Assembly: GCA_027488495.1 (NCBI GenBank)
Contig: JAIYBO010000147.1
Span: forward strand, 1-17,150
Direction of reading: 5' to 3'
DNA: 17,150 nt
Source: Bacteroidota bacterium
GTDB taxonomy: Bacteria; Bacteroidota; Bacteroidia; NS11-12g; UBA955
Part shown: positions 6,866 to 15,100 of the stretch, one piece after another
Layout of the letters: each line of letters begins with the position of its first letter
Numbering within the stretch: the stretch's first letter is position 1
Translations under genes and position numbers: made by a program
Notes under the pieces: generated by a model
The model's database searches: none
The model's input: the letters and a program-made list of their open reading frames with translations, nothing else
What the model was told of the DNA's origin: nothing

Positions 6866-8569
6866 CTAGCGCTTCAACACCACCCGCTTCAATATCAAAC
6901 GATTGGCGGCATCGTTTTCGAGGCCCTTCACCCAGGGTTGTATCAACCGAATGCTTTTATCGTAATACAGCGGCACCACCGGCACTTGATCCATCAAAAT
7001 TTGATTGGCTTGTGCGATTTTTGTTTCCCTGTCGATTTTACTCATCGCACCAGACTCTATTTGATCGTACAGAGCATCAAAAGTGGCATCCTGAAAGTGA
7101 GAATAATTGGGTCCATTGGGCGATTGAAAGGGCTGATAAAAACAAGCCAAAAAGTTCTCCGCATCGGGGTAATCAGCGATCCAAGATCCGCGAAACAATT
7201 CCAACTGACCTTCGTCGCGCAGTTGCCTGAGCATCCCACCGGTTTGAATATCCACCTTCACCTTAATCCCCAATCGGCCCCAGGTTTCTTGTAAAAAAAC
7301 CATCATATCCAAATAATCGGCCGTTGTAGACAATTTAATCTCTGGCTTCACCTTTTCACGACTGTATTGAGACAACTGAAATTCTTTCACAGCCATATCC
7401 CAAGCTTCTATGGCGGATCGCTCACTGATTGCAGATGATTGAACATTCAACTGGGGAGGCACGAAACCTCGATCTCCAGCAACGCCCAATCCATTTCGGA
7501 AAAACCGAACCAATTTGTTTTTATCTACTGAAAGCAACAGGGCTTTTCTCAAATGCACATCTTGCAACCAATTGGTTTTATTTGGAGCATCACCCAAATA
7601 ACAACCGATGTATTCTGTATTGAGAAACGGCGTGATGATGGCCCCCATTTTCTTTGCGTATTTGGGTTTCAATTGGGCTTGCGGCGTTAACAATTCATCC
7701 TTAAAAGAGCCTTCCAATCCATTGAAAAAATCATAACTCCCAGCTACAAATTGCATAAATGCCGTTTGCTTGTTCTTCACGAAAGTTACATTCACCGCAT
7801 CCAAATAGGGCAAATTCACCCCTTGAGAATCCTTTTCATGGTAGCGGGGATTTTTCCTCAACACCATTTTGATTTCTTCTTCCCATCGCCTGAGGTAAAA
7901 CGGACCCGTACCAACTGGCTTTCGGGATAGTACTGATTTGTCTTGACCGGAGAATTCAACGGGAACCACATACCCGAAATTGGTGGCCAACAAGCTCAGC
8001 ATAGACGCCGCGGGTTTTACTAAATTCAAGACGAACGTAGAATCGTTGGGGGCTTGAAAAGCCAAATTCAGATTGCTATCGAGCTTGCCCGAAAAAATCC
8101 AGGCCCCTGGCGAAGCGGTTTTGGGATCAGCAATTCTTTTGAAACTATATACAACATCCGATGCCTTGAGTTGACGATGACTCACAACACCCTCTTTATC
8201 CACAAAACAAAACTGAGCATCACTGCGCAAGTGAAAGGTATAGGTCTTGTTTTGGTTCGTAAGCTCCCATCGATAAGCCAAGGAGGGAATCGCTTGTAAA
8301 TCAGCGTTTAAATCGACCAAACCATTGTAAATCTGTGAAACAATCCAAATTTCTGATTGTGATTTCACGAAGGCCGGATCCAAAGTTGTGACGGAAACAT
8401 CTTCATTGTAATGAAACACCTGCTGTGGTGATTTTTTATCAACATTTTTACAACCACCCAAACCCAAAACTGTGAATAAAAGTACAATGCCCATTGAGTA
8501 CAAATTCCCCCCAATGGAGATAAATTTGTTGTCCGCCTGATTTGAATTCTCACTCTTGATAAACCACAT
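6866..8569 (-). CDS. Peptide/oligopeptide-type ABC transporter substrate-binding lipoprotein (SBP family 5)
   Basis: The product of about 567 residues belongs to the DppA/OppA solute-binding family, which captures peptides or similar ligands outside the inner membrane. A hydrophobic segment ends in the lipobox LGGC with the lipidated Cys at residue 40. The mature part shows the family N-terminal pattern (TLDPAF, then YNGLVDLNADLQAIPSLAYRW) and the late block RGSWIADYPDAENFL with a following Y/N-rich ligand region. Start: the frame opens with GTG at 8572 and ATG at 8569, and I choose the ATG. A later ATG at 8494 would give a shorter, more ordinary signal peptide, but the -7 box at 8589-8596 favours the upstream start. 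No permease or ATPase of this transporter type is adjacent, so its partners are elsewhere or it works differently. The exact ligand is unknown. Confidence 0.9.
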   Translation of the reverse strand: MWFIKSENSNQADNKFISIGGNLYSMGIVLLFTVLGLGGCKNVDKKSPQQVFHYNEDVSVTTLDPAFVKSQSEIWIVSQIYNGLVDLNADLQAIPSLAYRWELTNQNKTYTFHLRSDAQFCFVDKEGVVSHRQLKASDVVYSFKRIADPKTASPGAWIFSGKLDSNLNLAFQAPNDSTFVLNLVKPAASMLSLLATNFGYVVPVEFSGQDKSVLSRKPVGTGPFYLRRWEEEIKMVLRKNPRYHEKDSQGVNLPYLDAVNVTFVKNKQTAFMQFVAGSYDFFNGLEGSFKDELLTPQAQLKPKYAKKMGAIITPFLNTEYIGCYLGDAPNKTNWLQDVHLRKALLLSVDKNKLVRFFRNGLGVAGDRGFVPPQLNVQSSAISERSAIEAWDMAVKEFQLSQYSREKVKPEIKLSTTADYLDMMVFLQETWGRLGIKVKVDIQTGGMLRQLRDEGQLELFRGSWIADYPDAENFLACFYQPFQSPNGPNYSHFQDATFDALYDQIESGAMSKIDRETKIAQANQILMDQVPVVPLYYDKSIRLIQPWVKGLENDAANRLILKRVVLKR

Positions 8570-8588
8570 CACAAGTTGTTTTGAGCAA

Positions 8589-8596
8589 CAAATGTA
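8589..8596 (-). promoter_or_regulatory. -7 promoter box for the SBP lipoprotein gene
   Basis: On the minus strand this reads TACATTTG, an exact match to the Bacteroidota -7 consensus TAnnTTTG. It ends 19 bases before the ATG at 8569 (16 before the GTG at 8572), giving a short leader. I could not find a convincing -33 TTG at 17-23 bases upstream, so only the -7 element supports it. Confidence 0.45.
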
Positions 8597-8688
8597 TGGA
8601 TATCACAGCGGAATGAATGACCGAGTACAGACGGAACAATCAACAAATCGTTGACATTGAACAAACAAGAATAAAGACACACACAGAT

Positions 8689-9480
8689 ATGGGAAAAATC
8701 ATCGCCATCGCCAACCAAAAAGGCGGAGTGGGTAAAACCACCACCGCAATCAACCTTGCTGCCAGCTTGGCCGTGTTGGAGTATAAAACACTTTTAGTGG
8801 ATGCTGATCCCCAAGCCAATTCATCTTCGGGCATTGGCTTCGACCCCAAAAACATCCGATTGGGATTGTATGAGTGTTTGGTGCAAGAAATTCACCCCCA
8901 AGATGTGATTTTGCATACCAACATCCCCTATTTGGATTTGTTGCCATCGAACATAGACTTGGTGGGTGCAGAAATTGAATTGTTGGACATGCCAAACCGC
9001 GAACGCATTATGCAAGGTTTGCTCAAGTCGATCCAAGGAAATTACGATTTCATCATCATCGATTGCTCACCCTCGTTGGGCTTGATAACGACCAATGCTT
9101 TGTGTGCAGCCAACAGCGTAATCATCCCTGTGCAATGTGAATATTTCGCATTGGAAGGATTGGGCAAATTGTTAAATACCATCAAAATCGTACAAAACCA
9201 CCTCAACAAACACCTTGAAATTGAGGGCATATTACTTACCATGTACGATGGTCGTTTGCGACTTTGCAACCAAGTGGTGGAAGACGTTAAAACACATTTT
9301 CAAGACATCGTCTTTGATTGCATCATTCAAAGAACCACCAAATTGGGTGAAGCTCCGAGTTTTGGCGTACCTGTAATTCATCACGATGCTGATAGCAGAG
9401 GCTCTATCAACTACCTCAACTTGGCGAAAGAAGTATTAATTAAAAATGGATTGATTCAACCAGAAACAGAATTGGCATGA
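8689..9480 (+). CDS. parA: Chromosome-partitioning ATPase ParA (Soj)
   Basis: ParA is a Walker-type ATPase that binds the nucleoid and, with ParB bound at parS, moves replicated origins apart. The 263-residue product has the deviant Walker A KGGVGKTT (11-18, with the signature lysine K11), the A'/switch region VDADPQANSS (37-46) and Walker B IIIDCSPSLG. The frame is open further upstream (ATG at 8613 and 8617), but ATG 8689 gives the canonical MGKIIAIANQKGGVGKT start. The 119 bases after the divergent lipoprotein gene show no clear plus-strand TAnnTTTG box; TTGACA at 8651-8656 lacks a matching downstream element. The stop overlaps the parB start by 4 bases (ATGA), as in coupled parAB pairs. 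It has no N-terminal DNA-binding extension, fitting the chromosomal class. Confidence 0.95.
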   Translation: MGKIIAIANQKGGVGKTTTAINLAASLAVLEYKTLLVDADPQANSSSGIGFDPKNIRLGLYECLVQEIHPQDVILHTNIPYLDLLPSNIDLVGAEIELLDMPNRERIMQGLLKSIQGNYDFIIIDCSPSLGLITTNALCAANSVIIPVQCEYFALEGLGKLLNTIKIVQNHLNKHLEIEGILLTMYDGRLRLCNQVVEDVKTHFQDIVFDCIIQRTTKLGEAPSFGVPVIHHDADSRGSINYLNLAKEVLIKNGLIQPETELA

Positions 9481-10367
9481 GCAGCACGATAAAAAAGAAA
9501 GCAGGATTGGGCCGCGGTTTGGGCGCCCTTTTGGAAAACGCGAACACCGATATCACCGCGAGTAGCAGCAATGCATTGGCAGGAAATGTTGCCATGATTC
9601 CCATCGCTAGCATCGAAGCCAACCCCTTTCAGCCCCGCACTGAATTTGAACAAACCGCGTTGGCTGAATTATCAGAAAGCATCAAAGTACATGGTGTGAT
9701 CCAACCCATCACCGTGCGCAAAATGGGCTATGATCGCTACCAATTGATATCAGGTGAGAGAAGAACCCGTGCATCTCTGCTGGGTGGCCTAACTGAAATC
9801 CCCGCATACATCCGTGTGGCCAACGACCAAGACATGTTGGAAATGGCCCTCATCGAAAACATCCAACGCAGTGATTTGAACGCCATTGAAGTGGCATTGA
9901 GTTACAAACGGCTGTTGGAAGAATGTAGCCTCAAACAAGAAGAATTGGGCGATCGTGTGGGCAAAGACAGAACCACGGTAAACAACTACCTCCGATTGCT
10001 GAAGTTGCCAGAGCCCATCCAACTGGGTATTCAACGCGGACAAGTAACCATGGGCCATGCACGTGCCATGATCAACATGGACGATACCGTAGGACAAATG
10101 GAATTGTTCGAACAAATCATCAAAGAGAATTTGAGCGTTCGCGACGTGGAATCCTTGGTAAAAGCAAAGAAAAACGGTACCGACATCAATTTATCGATGA
10201 GCGGAACCGATTGGGACCCCGAAATCGATCGTATCACCGCTGAATTTTACGCCAAATTGCGCGCAGCCGTTCATTTGAAAACCTCCGGAAAAGGCAAAGG
10301 AAAAATCATCATTTCCTATAAAAGCAAGGAAGATTTAGAGCGTATATTGGGTTTAATTCAAAATTAA
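9477..10367 (+). CDS. parB: Chromosome-partitioning protein ParB (Spo0J)
   Basis: ParB is a CTP-dependent DNA clamp that loads at parS, spreads, and recruits ParA and SMC. The 296-residue product has the usual layout: N-terminal ParA-interacting peptide (KKKAGLGRGLGALL, 6-19), the nucleotide-binding domain with NPFQPR (49-54) and GERRTRA (93-99, canonical GERRxRA), ENIQRSDLNAIEVA (127-140), a helix-turn-helix (about 152-175) with TVNNYLRLLKLP, and TMGHARAMI (191-199). A C-terminal dimerisation domain follows a short linker. It overlaps parA by 4 bases. I searched by eye for a parS-like site (palindrome with TTCACGTGAA or TTCCACGTGGAA core) and found none in this window. Confidence 0.96.
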   Translation: MSSTIKKKAGLGRGLGALLENANTDITASSSNALAGNVAMIPIASIEANPFQPRTEFEQTALAELSESIKVHGVIQPITVRKMGYDRYQLISGERRTRASLLGGLTEIPAYIRVANDQDMLEMALIENIQRSDLNAIEVALSYKRLLEECSLKQEELGDRVGKDRTTVNNYLRLLKLPEPIQLGIQRGQVTMGHARAMINMDDTVGQMELFEQIIKENLSVRDVESLVKAKKNGTDINLSMSGTDWDPEIDRITAEFYAKLRAAVHLKTSGKGKGKIIISYKSKEDLERILGLIQN

Positions 10368-10389
10368 CAACCCAAAAAGGGCACCGCAA

Positions 10390-11010
10390 ATGGAATTGAA
10401 ACAAACTGCACCCTATCCCAAAAGTTGGCTGCACTTCCCAATCGTTGCAACCTTTTTATTATCGCTATCCCTATCGGCACAATCCCTGTTGCCCTCCTTC
10501 GCTCAGCCCAACCTAGAAATCGGAAAATTCTCAAAAGACTTCTCTATTCATGATTTCCCAACTACTCAAAGGCCGCTGATTGATTTGATTCAAAGCGATT
10601 CAAACCCAAAAGAGCACTCACCCAGAAAAGCCACTTTATTGGCATTGGCATTGCCCGGTGCTGGTCAAATTTATAATCAAAAATACTGGAAAGCCCCCAT
10701 TGTTTATGCAGGTTTGGGTGCAAGCGTTTATGCAATTGGCATGTTCAGAAAAAACATGACAACGCTAAACGACAGTATCACTGGGATTTATTTGTTGGGC
10801 AAAACACCCAGTTCACAATTGATCAACGACAGAGACAATCAGAGATCCCGGCGCGACATTGCCATTTTGTGTTTGGCAGGAGTTTATGTACTGCAGATAC
10901 TCGATGCAACAGTAGATGCGCATTTTTACAAATTCAACATCAACGATAAAATTGGGATGGAATTTAGTCCTTTACCCAACAAAACCATCGCATTTCACAT
11001 TGATTTGTAA
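10390..11010 (+). CDS. DUF5683 family membrane-associated protein
   Basis: The function is unknown. The 206-residue product has a hydrophobic N-terminal signal-like segment (about 16-30, ending LSLSAQ) and then the DUF5683 hallmark: a basic residue run, KATLLALALPGAGQIYNQKYWKAP (80-103, key residues PGAGQ and N-x-K-Y-W-K), leading into a membrane segment (104-115), and a second hydrophobic stretch, DIAILCLAGVYVLQILDATVDAHF. The PGAGQ-Y-N-x-K-Y-W-K pattern is what identifies the family. It lies 22 bases after parB, and the parA-parB-DUF5683 order is common in Bacteroidota, so co-transcription is likely. Whether it takes part in segregation or in envelope biology is not known. Confidence 0.85.
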   Translation: MELKQTAPYPKSWLHFPIVATFLLSLSLSAQSLLPSFAQPNLEIGKFSKDFSIHDFPTTQRPLIDLIQSDSNPKEHSPRKATLLALALPGAGQIYNQKYWKAPIVYAGLGASVYAIGMFRKNMTTLNDSITGIYLLGKTPSSQLINDRDNQRSRRDIAILCLAGVYVLQILDATVDAHFYKFNINDKIGMEFSPLPNKTIAFHIDL

Positions 11011-11041
11011 AAACACAACAAACTGACTGAAAACACAATAC

Positions 11042-11362
11042 ATGTCAAGAAAAGAACAAATTCTCGCTTTTTTACAAGATGCTCCGATGGATGCATTTTT
11101 GCATTATGCCTTGGCCCAAGAACACATCAAAACGGGGGACCAAGAAGCGGCGTTGGGTGAATATTTGTGGTTAACAGAAAACCATCCAGGATATGTGGCC
11201 ACCTATTATCATTTGGGCAAATTGTTGATCAGCTTGGGCAAAAAAGAAGAGGCCTTGGCTTGGTTCAATCTAGGGATTGAACAAGCCAAGGCCTCCAAGG
11301 AATTGCACTCATTGAGTGAACTCCAAAGCGCCAAATTGGAGCTTGAATACGAAGACGATTAG
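11042..11362 (+). CDS. Small tetratricopeptide-repeat protein
   Basis: A 106-residue cytoplasmic protein (no signal peptide) made almost entirely of TPR-like helical pairs: DAFLHYALAQEHIKTGDQEAALGEYLWL and VATYYHLGKLLISLGKKEEALAWFNLGI, each with the W/L-G-Y-A-F-A-P-type spacing, followed by a charged helix and acidic tail. TPRs bind partner proteins, but no partner is evident. It lies 31 bases downstream of the DUF5683 gene, behind an A-rich leader and no Shine-Dalgarno sequence, probably the last gene of the par transcription unit. Its stop codon overlaps the stop of the convergent Bax inhibitor-like gene by 4 bases. Function is not assigned. Confidence 0.85.
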   Translation: MSRKEQILAFLQDAPMDAFLHYALAQEHIKTGDQEAALGEYLWLTENHPGYVATYYHLGKLLISLGKKEEALAWFNLGIEQAKASKELHSLSELQSAKLELEYEDD

Positions 11363-12123
11363 TCGCGGCTTTGCAATTTTGCCAAAAGGCGCAAAATCTC
11401 AAGATACAACCAAACCAAAGTCATCAACAAAGCCACACCAGCAAACCACTCCATGTATTTTGGGGCGCCCTGTGCTGATTGTCTTTCGATGAAATCAAAA
11501 TCCAATATCAAATTAAATGCAGCAATACCTGCAATCAAGGCAGAGATACCAATGCTCATTGGACTGCTACCATGGTAGAAACTTTCTACACCGAACATAC
11601 CCATCACCATAGTGATTAAGTAGAAAATACCCACACCCATGGTTGCGAAAACGATAATCTTGGTGAACATCGGTGTTGCACGCAACAACCCAGAGCGATA
11701 TGCAAGCAACATCGCTGCGAAAATCAACAACGTAATTCCAACCGCATTCATCACAATACCATCATACATGGTATTGAATACCAATGAAACCGCGCCCAAA
11801 AACAATCCTTCTGCTGCGGCGTAAACGGGTGCCAAATAAGGAGCCCATGATTGCTTAAACATCATCACCAAACTGGCAATGAATCCAACAATCATACCGC
11901 CAAACATGTACCCAGACAGGCCGTTGTTAAAGGCATAAGCCAATCCAGCCTCTCCTTCTCCACCCTCGACGCCATACTTCATCCACAAAAATGCTGCAGG
12001 GATGATCATCATCAAAAACAATGCGATGGTTTTGTTTACGGTTCCGCTCACCGTCATTTCGCCTTCATAGGTCGCTGAACGAGCACTATCGAAAGCCTTG
12101 TCTGAAAATAATGGACTACTCAT
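11359..12123 (-). CDS. Bax inhibitor-1/YccA-family membrane protein
   Basis: The 254-residue product has about seven hydrophobic segments (roughly 31-48, 71-89, 97-117, 123-142, 155-177, 190-208, 224-247), the topology of the BI-1/YccA (TMBIM) family. Characterised bacterial members behave as pH-sensitive calcium leak channels or, for YccA, as modulators of the membrane protease FtsH. The C-terminal acidic cluster LDFDFIE (D208, D210, E213) sits where the family has its conserved aspartates. The N-terminal cytoplasmic stretch with MTVSGTVNKT is typical of Bacteroidota members. It has its own A-rich leader (12124-12155). Its stop overlaps the convergent TPR gene by 4 bases. Physiological role is not inferable. 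Confidence 0.9.
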   Translation of the reverse strand: MSSPLFSDKAFDSARSATYEGEMTVSGTVNKTIALFLMMIIPAAFLWMKYGVEGGEGEAGLAYAFNNGLSGYMFGGMIVGFIASLVMMFKQSWAPYLAPVYAAAEGLFLGAVSLVFNTMYDGIVMNAVGITLLIFAAMLLAYRSGLLRATPMFTKIIVFATMGVGIFYLITMVMGMFGVESFYHGSSPMSIGISALIAGIAAFNLILDFDFIERQSAQGAPKYMEWFAGVALLMTLVWLYLEILRLLAKLQSRD

Positions 12124-12155
12124 ATTGTTATTTTTTGTTTTTCGTTTTTTGTTCT
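12124..12155 (-). promoter_or_regulatory. A-rich leader upstream of the BI-1-like gene
   Basis: On the mRNA strand the bases before the ATG at 12123 form an A-rich tract interrupted by a few C, G and T, with two repeats of an AACAAAAAA-type unit. Bacteroidota ribosomes make little use of Shine-Dalgarno pairing, and A-rich leaders of this kind favour initiation. The rest of the 66-base gap (12156-12189) shows no -7 box good enough to call. This is a translation-enhancer-like leader by inference only. Confidence 0.4.
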
Positions 12156-12189
12156 ATTAAATGATACTGTTCGATTCAATAATAATACA

Positions 12190-15100
12190 TTACCGTATCA
12201 AATGCAAAGTACCGGTATTTTGATATTTTCTATCCTTAAAATCTGAATACCTAAAATCGTATACATACACGCCTTCCATGGCCATTTTCCCATTCACCGT
12301 ACCATCCCAGCCAATGCTTGGATCCGAAGACTCAAAAATGCGCTCACCCCATCGGTTATAAACAGCCAATTGGAATGTTTTCAATCCACCCGTGTAGGGC
12401 AAAAACACTTCGTTTTTGTTGTTTTCATTGGGTGTAAAGGCATTGGGAATAAACACAACTGGTTCAAAATTGATCACCACATCGTTGCTCCAACTCACCC
12501 GATTGCTGCCCAATTCATACGCCTTGATTCTGAAGATTTGCTGGTAATTGTCTTGGCCGTTATTGAAATTGTCTGTTGTTGGCGACGCATAATTTTGATA
12601 CAACTGAAAACCAGATGTACCCGGCAAGGCGCGATACAATTCATATTTTGAAATACCATTGGCAAAACCCAAATAATCAGAAAAGGAAATATTCATGGTG
12701 AAAGGCCCCGTCTTAACCCCTTTGAGAAGCACAGAGGTATGCACACTCGAATATATTTTGTCGCCGCAAAGATTTTTGGTCGATACACGGTACTCATAGG
12801 CCGTAGCGTCTGGACTGATGCTATTATCAATGTACAAAGTATCCGTGGGTGCAGAATTTCCTACCGAGGCAAAAACTGTCCCACCCGCAGGTCGGCGCTC
12901 AATGTCTAACCTACCCGTATTCCTAGAACCATTCAGCAATTCATACCTCACCCACATGTTCGCATCAGAATTGGGTGGTGGTGCAATGCTAATCCAACGC
13001 AAATCAATGCTAGAATTGTCTACATATACCTCTTTTCGCAACGTATCACCCAAACAACCTTTATCCGAAATCTCTATCACCTGTACAAAACCCGGTTGTG
13101 CAGAAGTGGTCCAATCCACCGTAACATTTGTGCTCGATGGCGAAACAGCCCCCGCAAAACTCCCCCCATTCACAGACCAGTCAAAAGTGCTACCGGCCAA
13201 ACCAACGATGGAATATCCATAGCCATTCAGGTTGGGCATACAAACAGCGTCTACACCCGAAATCAATTGTTTTTTTGGCTTCGGATGCAAGGTCACAATA
13301 GCAGTAACCCAAGGACCTGGGCATCCATTCACAGAAATCGCCCTAATTTTAATTGGAAACACACCAAAAGTATCTCGATCAAACGACAGCTGCCATTGAG
13401 AAGAATCCGCACTTACTGTGGCTGTTACAAACAACCCTGAAAAGTCGAATTCATACTTCTTCACCCCAGCCACATTAGAAACCCAATAGCCCAATGGGGT
13501 TGATGACTGACAATAGGTTACGTCGTTCAGCGGCGCCAATTTCGGTGCACCATTCAGTACCACTGGCAATTTCATCAAGGGCGACAAACATGGCAACTTG
13601 CTCACAGAATCGTAGGCCGTTGAAACAACACCCACCCATCCGGAACCCGCCACGCCCCAATTCACCGCGTTTGAAATGCCGGTCATCGCCCCAGTTAACG
13701 ATCCCCCATTCACACTCCATGCATACGTTTCACCCTTTACCGGATTCACTTTGTATCCAACACCCAATGAAAGTTCACACAAGTTGCTTGGTCCTTGCGG
13801 TGCCTGACCTGTTAAAGCATGATTCTTTTTCACCGACAAGGTGGATGTATCTCTGCAGCCAAATCGATCGGTGACCACCACCTGTACTATACCCGTTCCC
13901 AATCCGCCCCAATCTACACTGAACATCGTATCTGCTATCACCTTGCTGGCATAGGAGCCTGAAGCACTCCACACATAAGTAGATTTCCAAAGCTTTTTGT
14001 CCAAAGTATATATGATCCCGCGATTGTTCGGACAAACGCTGGTCGGACCCAATACGCCACTTCCAACTGGCGAACTCACATACACATTGAAGGTATCTGG
14101 GATGCTATTGCAACCCACGGAGTTTGTTGCCATCACCGTAACATAGCCAGAACCCGCTTTGTTCCATAAGATCTTGGCTTCCATGTTTCCACCCACCTGC
14201 GCAGATGAAATCAACACCCCCCCAAACACCGTAAATTGATAGCTCGTTTGGGATTTGGGCGTGCTAAACGTAGATGTCTGATTCAAACACACGGTATCTT
14301 TCCCTGTGATTACCGGGCGATTGGGCGCCGCCACCAAATTCACCTGCAAAATAATGTCAGCTGAACACCCAAATTTATTTTTGATGGTCACCGTAATTTT
14401 ACCGATGGCCGTATTCCCCCAATTGATTTTCACAAACCTGCCGGTGTCTTTACCGTTGATCGTACCTCCCACAACGCTCCAAGTGTAGGTTCGCGTGGCA
14501 TCGTATTTATTCACCTCATACTGCTCTGCCTGTGTGTTTTGACATAAGTTCACCTTTCCTTTGATCGTTTCAACTGGGGAAAACGGTTTCACATAAATCA
14601 ATACGTTTTGATTCACAAATTTGGACGGACAAGCATTGTCGTAGGCTTCAAAAGTAACCCGGTATGGAATGGCTGAGCCCAAATTGCAATCTGGGGTCCA
14701 ACAGAAAGTAGAAGACACCGTCTTTCGCGCACTGTTCAACTGCGAAAAAGTGGCTTTGGTGCCTTTGTATCCGTTGGTTCCTGTAAGTATATCGCCGTAT
14801 GCCTTTAGGGTAATCACATCCTGTGTATCCTTCAAATCCATACCCGTAACCTTCTTGCAAATGGTTTCTCCCGCTTCTACATACCATGGACTACCACCCT
14901 CAAATTGAAGGGTTGGCCGATTGTTCTTGCCACAAGTAATCACCATGATCTGCAAATCCAAACGCACCCAAGATATGGCAATCCCATTGCGCCATTCAGT
15001 CACTTCGATGGCAACTGCGTATCGACCTGGACTAGGCGACATATAAGTGGTTAATCCGTTGAATGCATCCACAGTGGCAACACCACCCGCGCCGAAAGGG

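Noticed and set aside
6855..6874. AAGCG...CGCTT inverted repeat between the convergent ATPase and lipoprotein genes, considered as a shared terminator
   Set aside because: Five-base stem with a 10-base loop, partly within the lipoprotein coding end, with no T-tract on either strand.
8651..8679. TTGACA upstream of parA, considered as a sigma-70 type -35 box
   Set aside because: No TATAAT- or TAnnTTTG-like element follows at the right distance, and the host uses Bacteroidota-type promoters.
10056..10070. CACGTG with flanking CATG repeats inside parB, considered as a parS site
   Set aside because: Only 8 bases (GCACGTGC) are palindromic, the outer TTC/GAA parts are missing, and it falls on the conserved GHARAM codons of parB.
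13162..13714. Identical 12-base segment CCCCCATTCACA at two places in the T9SS cargo gene, considered as recombining repeats
   Set aside because: Both copies encode the repeated strand W-S-V-N-G-G of the PKD-like units, and the identity is too short to suggest recent duplication.
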